Of a DNA stretch of 64,000 bases, positions 53,307 through 61,836 are shown one piece after another. Origin of the DNA: Firm-04 sp045627405 (lineage in GTDB: Bacteria > Bacillota > Clostridia > Oscillospirales > Ruminococcaceae); assembly GCA_045627405.1 (NCBI GenBank), contig JAZQNP010000040.1, positions 1 through 64,000 on the forward strand, read 5' to 3'. The notes under the pieces are model-generated. The model saw only the letters and a program-made list of their open reading frames with translations, searched no databases and was not told the DNA's origin. The position numbers and the translations under genes were made by a program. Every line of letters begins with the position of its first letter. Position 1 is the stretch's first letter.

Positions 53307-53345
53307 AACTCGCTGCATTCCTGTGCCGGAGTGCAGCGAGTTTGC
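53307..53345 (+). terminator. Terminator after the CotH gene
   Basis: AACTCGCTGCA pairs with TGCAGCGAGTT (53307-53317 and 53332-53342) followed by TGCTCGTTTC; short T tract. Confidence 0.65.
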
Positions 53346-53394
53346 TCGTTTCTTGCCCGTATCTGCGGCTTCCGGCAATTTCCAGTGCGAAATT

Positions 53395-53423
53395 TTGACA
53401 AATCGGCAAAAATATGCTATAAT
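53395..53423 (+). promoter_or_regulatory. Promoter of metG
   Basis: -35 TTGACA (53395-53400), 17-base spacer, extended -10 TGCTATAAT with hexamer at 53418-53423. Confidence 0.8.
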
Positions 53424-53463
53424 AAAAATGTTATCCGAAATTTCCGAAAGGGGTGCATTTGAC

Positions 53464-55428
53464 ATGCATGAACCGTATTATCTGACAACTGCGATTGCGT
53501 ATACATCGCGCAAGCCGCATATCGGCAACAGCTATGAGATTGTGATGACGGACGCGCTTGCCCGTTTTCGCAGAATGCAGGGCTATGATGTTTACTTTCT
53601 GACCGGTACCGATGAGCACGGACAGAAGATTGAGGAGATTGCAAAGGATGCCGGCATCTCTCCGCAGGAGCATGTGGACAAAATCGCGGGTGAGATCCGA
53701 GCGATCTGCGATCTGCTGAACACCTCCTACAATCAGTTTATCCGTACCACCGACCCCGAACATACCCGCCGTGTACAGGATATTTTCCAGAAGCTGTACG
53801 ATCAGGGCGATATTTATAAGGGAGAATATGTCGGCAAATACTGTACGCCCTGCGAGAGCTTCTGGACGGAATCGCAGCTTGTTGACGGCAAATGCCCCGA
53901 CTGCGGCAGAGCGGTCCGTGATGCGAAGGAAGAGGCGTATTTTCTGAAACTTTCCAAATATCAGGACTGGATCGAGGAATATATTGAGTCGCATCCGGAC
54001 TTTATCTATCCGGAAGCGCGCAAAAAAGAGATGCTGAACAACTTTATCAAGAAAGGCTTACAGGATCTCTGCGTCTCCCGCACTACGGTCAAGTGGGGCA
54101 TTCCGGTTCCGTTTGATGACAAGCACATTATCTATATCTGGATTGACGCGCTCTCGAACTATATCACGGCACTCGGCTATGAGGCAGACGGCAATCACGG
54201 TGAACTGTACAAGAAATACTGGTCGGCAGATGTGCATATCATCGGAAAGGATATTGTCCGCTTCCACAGTATTTACTGGGTCATCATGCTCCACGCACTC
54301 GGAGAGCCGATTCCGAAGCGTGTGTTCGGCCACCCGTGGATGCTCTTCGGTAATGATAAGATGAGCAAGTCCAAAGGAAATGTCATTTACGCAGATGAGC
54401 TTGTGGAGAAATTCGGCGTAGATGCCGTGCGCTACTACCTGCTCTCTGAGATGCCTTTTGCACAGGACGGATCCATCACCTATGAGAATATGATTGAGCG
54501 GTTTAATTCCGATCTTGCCAATACACTGGGCAATCTGGTGAACCGCACCGTTGCGATGGTCGGAAAGTATTTCGGCGGGATTGTTCCGGATGCAGAGCTG
54601 ATTGCGGCGGCACAAGATGAGGCGTTTGATGCCGATCTGAAAGCGACGGCAGAAAGCACTGCTGCAAAGGTTTTAGAGCTGCTGGACGCATTCCGCGTGA
54701 GTGATGCGGTCGCGGCAGTGATTGCACTTGCCAGCCGTCTGAACAAGTATATCGACGAAACCGCACCGTGGGTGCTGGCAAAGGATCCCGCACAGAAAGC
54801 GCGTCTTGCAAAGGTGCTGTACCATCTGCTTTCCGGTATCCGGATTCTTGGCGGGCTGCTGAAACCGTTTATGCCGGAGACTGCGGAGAAGATTCTTGTG
54901 CATACGCCGGAAACAGAGGAAATCCGTGCAGTCGAATGCGAGCTTGACCGGTATGCGGTGTTCGGCGGTGTGCAGTACGGCGCATCGGTCGGTGAGTCAA
55001 AGCCGATGTTTGAGCGCATCAATGCCGAGCAGTTCATCGCGGAGATGATCGCGGCGCACAATGCTGAGGAGCCGGAAGCTCCCGCGGCTGAGCCGTTTGC
55101 CGCAGAAATCGGCATTGACACCTTTGCGCAGTCCGATCTGCGTGTTGCAGAGGTGCGTGCCTGCGAAAAGGTGAAGAAATCGAGCAAGCTGCTCTGTTTA
55201 CAGCTCTTTGACGGCATTGCCGAGCGGCAGGTCGTCTCCGGCATCGCAAAGTGGTACGCGCCCGACGATCTCATCGGAAAAAAGGTGATTCTGGTCGCCA
55301 ACCTTAAACCCGTGAAGCTCTGCGGTATTGAGAGCAACGGCATGATCTGTGCCGTGGATCTGCCCGGCGGGGGCTGTCAGGTGATTTTCGCAGACGATGC
55401 GATCCCCGCAGGCAGCCGTCTGCGCTGA
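53464..55428 (+). CDS. metG: Methionyl-tRNA synthetase with C-terminal tRNA-binding domain
   Basis: Charges tRNA-Met, both initiator and elongator. 654 residues. HIGN in RKPHIGNSYE near the start replaces HIGH, as is usual in MetRS; one zinc knuckle is CTPCESFWTESQLVDGKCPDCG; KMSKS is KMSKSKGN near 300. Residues about 545-654 form an EMAP/Trbp111-like OB domain (RVAEVRACEKVKKSSKLLCLQ, GIAKWY, VILVANLKP). GAAAGGGG precedes ATG 53464. No T-box is visible upstream. Confidence 0.96.
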   Translation: MHEPYYLTTAIAYTSRKPHIGNSYEIVMTDALARFRRMQGYDVYFLTGTDEHGQKIEEIAKDAGISPQEHVDKIAGEIRAICDLLNTSYNQFIRTTDPEHTRRVQDIFQKLYDQGDIYKGEYVGKYCTPCESFWTESQLVDGKCPDCGRAVRDAKEEAYFLKLSKYQDWIEEYIESHPDFIYPEARKKEMLNNFIKKGLQDLCVSRTTVKWGIPVPFDDKHIIYIWIDALSNYITALGYEADGNHGELYKKYWSADVHIIGKDIVRFHSIYWVIMLHALGEPIPKRVFGHPWMLFGNDKMSKSKGNVIYADELVEKFGVDAVRYYLLSEMPFAQDGSITYENMIERFNSDLANTLGNLVNRTVAMVGKYFGGIVPDAELIAAAQDEAFDADLKATAESTAAKVLELLDAFRVSDAVAAVIALASRLNKYIDETAPWVLAKDPAQKARLAKVLYHLLSGIRILGGLLKPFMPETAEKILVHTPETEEIRAVECELDRYAVFGGVQYGASVGESKPMFERINAEQFIAEMIAAHNAEEPEAPAAEPFAAEIGIDTFAQSDLRVAEVRACEKVKKSSKLLCLQLFDGIAERQVVSGIAKWYAPDDLIGKKVILVANLKPVKLCGIESNGMICAVDLPGGGCQVIFADDAIPAGSRLR

Positions 55429-55571
55429 GATCCGGATTGCCTGCATCAGCCGCTCATACGGAATGTCACCGCTGTGCAGGATGACGCGGCGCGGCGGTGT
55501 TCTTCGCACGGTATCACCTCGCATAATCTGGAATGATCTATGCTCTAAGCTATGGAAAGAGAGGGGTTTTT

Positions 55572-56468
55572 ATGACTAAGCGCATCTGTCTGCGGGCAGC
55601 CGCTGTACTGTCTGCTTTGATGTTCTGCACTGTGTCTGTGCCGGTGTCGGCTGAGGAACAGATGACGTTCCGCATGTCTGCCGACCGCGTATACTTCACG
55701 GAAAGTGAACTGGCATCGGGAGATGTCATGGTGCCGGGCGGAATGTACATTGACAACTATACAGATATTTACTCGCTGAAAGTGCGCCTTTCCAGCGATG
55801 CGCCGCTGACCATTGAAAACGGCGATTTTACGCGTGATCCCTCGCGCACAGAGAAAGACGGGAATGATGTCGTTGCAAAGCAATGCTTCTTTGTCTCACA
55901 CGGCTCAACTTATTATACCGGATATTCTGAGGCTTACGGAAAGCTGATGAACATTGCGCTCTGGTACGGTCCGGGCGATTTTCCACGGACTGCGGGCGTT
56001 GTTGAAAATCCGGACAGCTCGTTTTTGAGCTTTGATATTTGCATTCCGCAGGGAACTGCGGCAGGCGTCTATCGCTGCTATATTGAGGACGGCTATGACG
56101 ATACCCTTTCCAGCTCCAACCTGATCGTATATGATACCGATTTCAATGATGTCGATGTCACGCTGCAAGACTGTAAGATCATAGTGGAGCCGGCGGCTCT
56201 GCGCGGCGATGTCAACTGTGACGGAACGATCAATGTCCTCGATGCCCAGTGCGCCTTGCAGTATTATTCCATTGTGACGCTGATGAGGGAATCTGACAAT
56301 GCTGCTCTCATTCAGAAATTTGTCAAGACGCCGTATATTCATACGGCGGGGGAAGCTGCGGATGTTTCGCAAAACGATGTCGTCGATCTGATTGATGCCA
56401 TGGGAATTCTGCGCTATTCAGCAGAGATTTTGTCGCAGCGTCAGCCGAATTGGGATGACGTAATCTGA
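55572..56468 (+). CDS. Secreted dockerin-like protein with an interrupted dockerin
   Basis: 298 residues. Signal peptide about 1-27, then a beta-rich N-terminal domain (28-205) of unknown fold, with YIDNYTDIYSLKVRLSSDAP that recalls cohesin or fimbrial sandwich strands. A dockerin follows: first repeat RGDVNCDGTINVLDAQCALQYY near 213-234, second repeat DVSQNDVVDLIDAMGILRYS near 268-287, but 33 residues separate them instead of about 10-15. AAAGAGAGGGG precedes ATG 55572. It is downstream of metG by 143 bases, with no terminator seen between. Possibly a cellulosome structural or binding component; function unknown. Confidence 0.75.
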   Translation: MTKRICLRAAAVLSALMFCTVSVPVSAEEQMTFRMSADRVYFTESELASGDVMVPGGMYIDNYTDIYSLKVRLSSDAPLTIENGDFTRDPSRTEKDGNDVVAKQCFFVSHGSTYYTGYSEAYGKLMNIALWYGPGDFPRTAGVVENPDSSFLSFDICIPQGTAAGVYRCYIEDGYDDTLSSSNLIVYDTDFNDVDVTLQDCKIIVEPAALRGDVNCDGTINVLDAQCALQYYSIVTLMRESDNAALIQKFVKTPYIHTAGEAADVSQNDVVDLIDAMGILRYSAEILSQRQPNWDDVI

Positions 56469-56781
56469 GTTTTCCGAACGAAACGCTGCATAAGCGTGTC
56501 ATGTTCAGCATAATTTACACGGAATCTGTTACGAGTTTGTGAAAAACGCTGATTATATTTGCCGCGCTTTCAAATCAAAACAAATCAAGTTGCTTTTTTC
56601 TGCCTTTTATGCTATAATCATCATGTGTATATGAGAAAACGGTCGTTTTTTGGCGATTGACCGCGAACTATATGCAGACAGAATGCAGAGTGACAGGCAC
56701 AACATCTTGTACAATACGCGAATCCGCATACGGATGCTGCGGAAACGCGCTTGTATTATTTTGAAACGGGAGGAAAATAGA
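56469..56781. other. Intergenic region with one promoter
   Basis: 313 bases. Apart from the promoter at 56590-56618 and the ribosome site GGGAGG at 56768-56773, only a weak ACGCT-N5-AGCGT hairpin near 56490 is visible; I see no gene. Confidence 0.6.
56590..56618 (+). promoter_or_regulatory. Promoter of the zinc-ribbon/propeller-like gene
   Basis: -35 TTGCTT (56590-56595), 17-base spacer, extended -10 TGCTATAAT with hexamer at 56613-56618. Confidence 0.7.
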
Positions 56782-59265
56782 ATGTTTTGTCCGAATTGTG
56801 GAGCACAAACCGATGATCAGAGCAAATTCTGCGATGCCTGCGGATTTAATCTCGCAGAGAACGCAGAAGCACCTGTGACCAACCCGGTTCCGGATCCGTT
56901 TGCACCGCAGACGCCTGCCGATGGCGTACCTCAGGCACCTGAAACCGCGCCGGAAGCTCCGGTACCGTCTGTTGAACCGGCAGTACAGCCGGCTGCTGAC
57001 GCTTCTGCCGCGAATGCCGCTGCGATGGCTGCACCTGCGGCTGCACCGGCTTCTGAGGACAGTCAGAAAAAGTCGAACACGGGTAAAGTTGTGGCGATTG
57101 CTGCTGCTGCGGTCGTCGGCGTGGGCGTAATCGGCGGTGTCGGCGCGAAGGCGATCTCTTCGCTGGCAGGCGGCTCGCAGAATGCTTATGTGTATCTTGC
57201 TGACGGCAGCTATGAGATGATGCGGAAGCTGGGCGATGACGAGAGTATCGAGGTCGCATCCAGCAGAAGCTCTGAGATTTCCAGCAGACTGGTTCGGTTC
57301 AGCCCGGACGGAAAGTATCTGTACTACTTCACGAAGTTTGACGGATACAGCGGCTATCTCTACCGCGCCGAATACGGCAAGCTCAAAGCGGATTCTTCCA
57401 AGAACGATGAGCGCATTGAGTCCATCGGCTCGAATGTCCGCTATAACTACATCATTCTTGATGACGGTGCAGTGCTGTATGAGAATGAAGATGATAATCT
57501 CTATTACTTCAACGGCGGGGATTCCGTCAAGATTGCAAAGTCGGTTGATGACTTCACCACAGACAAAAAGGATCGCATTGTCTACACGACCGGTAATTAT
57601 TCCGACGGTTATGCGCTGTATGCGCTGAGCACGAAGGATGTTGAGAACGGCGGAGACAAGATTGCATCCAATGTATCCAGCATTTATAGTTGGAGTGATC
57701 TCGACCACATCTTCTACACGAAAGAGGATGAGGACGATGATTACAACACGGTCGTAACGCTCTATACGGTCGGTTTTGCTTCCGAATCCGAGAAGATCGC
57801 AAGCGATGTGACAATGCTCGGCTCCGATGAAGGCACGATTGTCTATATTGTTGACAAGGGTAAGTCCGTCAGCCTGTATGACTATGTCAATGACACCTAT
57901 GCAAGCTCCGATGCAAACATTACAAGACCGTCTTATGACGATTTCGAGACCATTTCTTATGATTATTACAAGCTGACCAGTTACAGCGATCTGTCAGATT
58001 ATGACAAGATCTACTGCTCCTGCACACAGGATAACTACTGGTATTATGAGAGCCTCGAAGAGATTCTGGAAGAGCTGAGCGACACCGATGAAGCGAAGCC
58101 GCTGATCTCTGCGTTTATTTCAAAGTATAAGTCCACTGAGAATTCCGAGGGCTACTTTGTTGTGGATGATACCATCAAGAGCGAGCTGCAACAGATTGTT
58201 ACTGCACTTGGTTGGAGCGGCGATACCGTATGGCAGAGCTTTTGCTTCTATTACACCGAGTCCGGTTATTCTATTGATTACGATGCTTACTACGATGCAT
58301 ACGATGTGTACAGCGAAGCAAGCACCCGTATCTATCTGCGTGAAGAACTCCAAGATGAGTACTACGATGCTTCGATCTATGAGCTGTATGTCTATCATGA
58401 CGGCAGCGCAGAACTGGTTACCGATCAGCTTCTGTCCTATGAGAGATCTTACGGCGGCATCGGCGGTATCCTCTATAACACCGCTGACATGGTGACCGAA
58501 AAGGTCAATATCGAGGACATCTCCTCCGTTTATGATGTCAGATCGACACTGTCTCTGAACTACGGCGCAGAGAACTATCTGCTTTCCTTCGACGGAAAGG
58601 CAAAATATCAGATCTCTGAGAAGGCAGCTGAGGATCTTGCTGACTTCACAGGTGCCAATGATCAGGATGATGATGACGATTATTACTATTCTTCTTCCAG
58701 TTCCAGTGTGAGCTTCTACTTCACCGATTCCGGTCTGTATCTGACAGACGGCAACCGGAATCTGTATTCTGCTGTGATCGGTGACGGTAAGGTTGACAGC
58801 TTCGAGGATGTGGAAGAGGATGTCTATGTGGTCACTGTTACGGACGATACCATCTACTACGCATATGATGTGTTTGAGAGCGGCAGCAAGACCTACGGCG
58901 ATCTGTATACCTACAAAGACGGCACTGCAACGCTGCTCGCGAAGGAAGTCATGAGCGACTACTATCTGGATGTTTACAATCCGGTTCGTATCTATGAAGA
59001 CAACACGCTGCTTGCCTACACCGATTATTCTTCGCGCGGTGCTGAGCTGTCTTATTACAACGCCGAAGGCAACGGTTCTGTGATCGCAGATGAGGTTGTG
59101 AGCTATGTCCGTACGGACAAAAATACCATCCTCTATATCTCTGACGATGATCTCTACATGTATGACATCAAGAAGGGCGAGAAGACCAAGCTGCGCCAAG
59201 ATGTTGACGCACTTTGGGTCAAGGAGCAGATGGAAACGGATACAGTTTATGCATCGTTCAACTGA
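56782..59265 (+). CDS. Zinc-ribbon, membrane-anchored, Tyr/Asp-rich repeat protein (DUF5050-like)
   Basis: 827 residues. Zinc ribbon from Cys3, Cys6, Cys17 and Cys20 (FCPNCGAQTDDQSKFCDACG), a Pro/Ala-rich cytoplasmic linker (about 28-95), a membrane helix (about 102-122), and a large outside domain of repeated beta-strand units rich in Tyr, Asp and Ser, many shaped like YLYYFTKFDGYSGYLYRA, NLYYFNGGDSVKIA and TLYTVGFASESEKIA. This pattern suggests a beta-propeller, as in DUF5050-type proteins. Around residue 620 is an Asp-rich, then Tyr/Ser-rich stretch. Calcium binding is possible. GGGAGG is placed before ATG 56782. Surface sensor or scaffold is a guess. Confidence 0.78.
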   Translation: MFCPNCGAQTDDQSKFCDACGFNLAENAEAPVTNPVPDPFAPQTPADGVPQAPETAPEAPVPSVEPAVQPAADASAANAAAMAAPAAAPASEDSQKKSNTGKVVAIAAAAVVGVGVIGGVGAKAISSLAGGSQNAYVYLADGSYEMMRKLGDDESIEVASSRSSEISSRLVRFSPDGKYLYYFTKFDGYSGYLYRAEYGKLKADSSKNDERIESIGSNVRYNYIILDDGAVLYENEDDNLYYFNGGDSVKIAKSVDDFTTDKKDRIVYTTGNYSDGYALYALSTKDVENGGDKIASNVSSIYSWSDLDHIFYTKEDEDDDYNTVVTLYTVGFASESEKIASDVTMLGSDEGTIVYIVDKGKSVSLYDYVNDTYASSDANITRPSYDDFETISYDYYKLTSYSDLSDYDKIYCSCTQDNYWYYESLEEILEELSDTDEAKPLISAFISKYKSTENSEGYFVVDDTIKSELQQIVTALGWSGDTVWQSFCFYYTESGYSIDYDAYYDAYDVYSEASTRIYLREELQDEYYDASIYELYVYHDGSAELVTDQLLSYERSYGGIGGILYNTADMVTEKVNIEDISSVYDVRSTLSLNYGAENYLLSFDGKAKYQISEKAAEDLADFTGANDQDDDDDYYYSSSSSSVSFYFTDSGLYLTDGNRNLYSAVIGDGKVDSFEDVEEDVYVVTVTDDTIYYAYDVFESGSKTYGDLYTYKDGTATLLAKEVMSDYYLDVYNPVRIYEDNTLLAYTDYSSRGAELSYYNAEGNGSVIADEVVSYVRTDKNTILYISDDDLYMYDIKKGEKTKLRQDVDALWVKEQMETDTVYASFN

Positions 59266-59301
59266 TGAACGGTTTGCAGGCTGCATAATCAAATGAATCG
59301 G

Positions 59302-59336
59302 AATGCGCATGGGCGAAAGCACATGCGCATTTCTTT
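59302..59336 (+). terminator. Terminator after the zinc-ribbon gene
   Basis: AATGCGCATG (59302-59311) pairs with CATGCGCATT (59322-59331), then TTCTTT. It lies just before the trmH-type gene, whose ribosome site is at 59340. Confidence 0.7.
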
Positions 59337-59349
59337 GCAGGAGGGTCAT

Positions 59350-60168
59350 ATGGCACAAACGGTCGAGCTGCATGCACTGAATGAATCGGAGTGGCAGAGC
59401 TTTCTGAACTGCTCTGAACCGCAGCTTCTGCATTTTCGTGAACCGGACACCGGCATTTTTATCGCGGAAAGTCCGAATGTCATTGCGCGTGCTTTGCATG
59501 CAGGCTATCAGCCGCTTTCGTTTCTCATTGATAAAAAACAGATGAATGCACAGTTACAGCAAATTCTGGACGTGTGCGACGGTGTGCCGGCATATCTTGC
59601 AGATACGGAAACCTTGCAGACGATTACGGGTTTTCATATGACACGCGGGGTGCTCTGTGCGATGCAGCGCATCGGGCTGCCGGATATGCAGACTGTGTGT
59701 GCCGGCGCGTCGCGCATCGTGCTGCTGGAAAATGTTATGAATCCGACGAATCTCGGCGCAATTTTCCGCTCGGCTGCCGCGCTGGAAATGGATGCTGTTC
59801 TGCTGACATCCGGCTGTACGGATCCGCTTTATCGACGTGCCTGCCGTGTCAGCATGGGGACAGTCTTTCAGATCCCGTGGGCGTACTGCGAGGACGCACC
59901 GCATGCGGCAGAAGCAGTGCGCACATTGCAGAAACTCGGGTTCCGAACGGCTGCAATGGCACTGACCGATGATGCGATTGCGCTTGACGCGCTGCATATT
60001 GCAAAAGAGGAACGGCTGGCACTTGTCCTCGGTACGGAGGGGGAGGGGCTGCATGCGGAAACGGTCGCAGCTTGTGCGCATGTTGTTCGCATTCCGATGC
60101 GAAACGGGGTGGATTCGCTCAATGTTGCCGCGGCGAGCGCGGTTGCATTCTGGCATTTCCGAAAGTGA
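59350..60168 (+). CDS. TrmH/SpoU family RNA methyltransferase (second copy)
   Basis: 272 residues, similar in plan to the one at 7234 but not closely alike. N-terminal substrate domain (1-115), then the knot: VLLENVMNPTNLGAIFRSAAALEMDA (motif 1), LVLGTEGEGLHAETV (motif 2) and IPMRNGVDSLNVAAASAVAFWHF (motif 3). GGAGGGTC lies before ATG 59350. The knot cysteine and lysine content gives no hint of RNA target; both rRNA and tRNA are possible. Probably single-gene transcript with readthrough from the gene above. Confidence 0.9.
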   Translation: MAQTVELHALNESEWQSFLNCSEPQLLHFREPDTGIFIAESPNVIARALHAGYQPLSFLIDKKQMNAQLQQILDVCDGVPAYLADTETLQTITGFHMTRGVLCAMQRIGLPDMQTVCAGASRIVLLENVMNPTNLGAIFRSAAALEMDAVLLTSGCTDPLYRRACRVSMGTVFQIPWAYCEDAPHAAEAVRTLQKLGFRTAAMALTDDAIALDALHIAKEERLALVLGTEGEGLHAETVAACAHVVRIPMRNGVDSLNVAAASAVAFWHFRK

Positions 60169-60286
60169 CTTTTTGGCGCATCTGCTGCATTTACTTCTTG
60201 TATAATTCATCCGGATTATTGCAGCATGCACAAGAAGCGGCATGAAAATTTGTAAAAACCGCCAGTACCTTTTTCGGAGAAATACA

Positions 60287-60315
60287 TTGCAAAATCCCGC
60301 GAAAAATGGTATAAT
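60287..60315 (+). promoter_or_regulatory. Promoter of the SPFH gene
   Basis: -35 TTGCAA (60287-60292), 17-base spacer, -10 TATAAT (60310-60315). It is followed by a structured 100-base leader. Confidence 0.75.
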
Positions 60316-60417
60316 ATTTGATGTACAGATCTGCGCACCGCGCGCTTGCTGTACATTACATCAATACGTCAAGCGGAACTTGCGCAGGATTGCGCACCGT
60401 GCGAAAGGAGTTTACAT
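60316..60417 (+). promoter_or_regulatory. Structured leader with repeated TGCGCACCG motif
   Basis: ATGTACAG (60321-60328) pairs with CTGTACAT (60349-60356), enclosing TGCGCACCGCGCG (60332-60344); a second TGCGCACCGTGCG lies at 60391-60403, directly before the GAAAGGAG ribosome site, and a third partial TGCGCAGGA at 60381. Possible protein or RNA binding leader. Confidence 0.4.
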
Positions 60418-61752
60418 ATGGGTTTGATCGCTGCTGCTGTCGGTGCCGTCAGCAATACATTGAAAGACCAGTGGAAAGAGTTTTTCTATTGTGACACCCT
60501 CCCGAGTGAGGTCATCGTCGCAAGAGGTCACAAGCAGAACACAAGCAATAACAAAGGCAATGACAATGTCATTACGAACGGCAGTAAGGTCGTTGTGGCA
60601 GAGGGTCAGTGCTGCATTATCGTCGAGGACGGCAGAGTTGTTGAAGTCTGCGCGGAGCCGGGCGGATATACCTATGATACTTCTCAGGCTCCGAGCGTCT
60701 TTGCAGGCGGATTCGGTGCAGGTCTGGTCGCGTCCTTCAAGAAGATGCTTGAAAACTTCTCCTATGGCGGAAGCACGGCAAACGATCAGCGCATTTATTA
60801 TTTTAACACCAAGGAGATCATGAACAATCTCTTCGGCACGCAGAACCCGGTTCCGTTCCGCGTGGTCGATACAAACATCGGTCTGGACGTCGATGTGACT
60901 GTTCGCTGCAACGGCACTTACACCTACCGCATTACAGATCCGATTCTGTTCTATTCCAATGTCTGCGGCAATGTGTCCGAGGCATTTACCAGATCTGTGA
61001 TTGAAGGGCAGCTCAAAAGTGAGTTCCTGAACGCATTGCAGCCGGCATTTGCCCGGATTTCCGAGCAGGGAATCCGTTACAGCGCGCTGCCGGGTCACAC
61101 AAAGGAACTGTGTGATGCTCTGAATGCAGAGCTGAAAGATGACTGGGCGGGTACGCGCGGCATCACCATCAGCCGCATCGCCATCAATTCCCTCACCATC
61201 CCGAAGGAAGATGAGGAAATGATCAAGCAGGCACAGCGTGCTGCGATCAACCGAGATCCGGGCATGGCTGCTGCTACACTGGTCGGTGCGCAGGCACAGG
61301 CAATGCAGGATGCTGCAAAGAATCCAAACGGTGCAATGATGGGATTCATGGGCATGGGTATGGCACAGCAGTCCGGCGGCATGGACGCACAGGCTCTGTT
61401 CAACATGCAGGCACAGCAGCAGGCGATGGCAGCTGCACAGCAGCAGCAGGCTGCTCCGGCGGCTCCCGCAGCACCGGCAGCAAACAGCTGGACCTGCACC
61501 TGCGGCACGGTCAACACGGGCAAATTCTGTACAGAGTGTGCTTCTCCGAAGCCGCAGCCGGCAGCCGGATGGACTTGTGAGTGCGGAGCTGTCAATCAGG
61601 GAAAATTCTGTCCGGAGTGCGGCAAGAGCAAGCCGGCAGGCGCACCGCTTTATAAGTGTGACAAGTGCGGCTGGACACCGGAAGATCCGGCGAACCCGCC
61701 GAAATTCTGCCCGGAGTGCGGCGACGTCTTTGATGCCAGCGATGTGCAGTAA
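60418..61752 (+). CDS. SPFH-domain protein with C-terminal zinc ribbons (YdjI-like)
   Basis: 444 residues. An SPFH (band 7) domain covers about 25-285 (VIVARGHKQNTSN, TKEIMNNLFGTQNPVPFRVVDTNIGLDVDV, TRSVIEGQLKSEFLNAL). A helical/Gln-Ala-rich region follows (300-365, Met-rich GFMGMGMAQ), and three C-terminal zinc ribbons: CTCG...CTEC, CECG...CPEC and CDKCG...CPEC. Bacillus subtilis YdjI is a close analogue that sits at the membrane with PspA and YdjG under envelope stress. ATG 60418 has AAAGGAG seven bases upstream. Cotranscribed, through a leaky terminator, with the next gene. Confidence 0.88.
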   Translation: MGLIAAAVGAVSNTLKDQWKEFFYCDTLPSEVIVARGHKQNTSNNKGNDNVITNGSKVVVAEGQCCIIVEDGRVVEVCAEPGGYTYDTSQAPSVFAGGFGAGLVASFKKMLENFSYGGSTANDQRIYYFNTKEIMNNLFGTQNPVPFRVVDTNIGLDVDVTVRCNGTYTYRITDPILFYSNVCGNVSEAFTRSVIEGQLKSEFLNALQPAFARISEQGIRYSALPGHTKELCDALNAELKDDWAGTRGITISRIAINSLTIPKEDEEMIKQAQRAAINRDPGMAAATLVGAQAQAMQDAAKNPNGAMMGFMGMGMAQQSGGMDAQALFNMQAQQQAMAAAQQQQAAPAAPAAPAANSWTCTCGTVNTGKFCTECASPKPQPAAGWTCECGAVNQGKFCPECGKSKPAGAPLYKCDKCGWTPEDPANPPKFCPECGDVFDASDVQ

Positions 61753-61763
61753 GAAATAACACA

Positions 61764-61808
61764 AAGATGCTGTGCAGGTGTGGTTTTCGCGCTGCGCAGC
61801 ATCTTTTT
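61764..61808 (+). terminator. Terminator between the SPFH and YdjG-like genes
   Basis: AAGATGCTGTGCAG (61764-61777) pairs with CTGCGCAGCATCTT (61792-61805) with one G-U pair, then TTTTT. It lies inside the gap of 84 bases, so it would lower expression of the second gene. Confidence 0.85.
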
Positions 61809-61836
61809 GATCAAGACAGGAAACGAGGTTTTGCAT

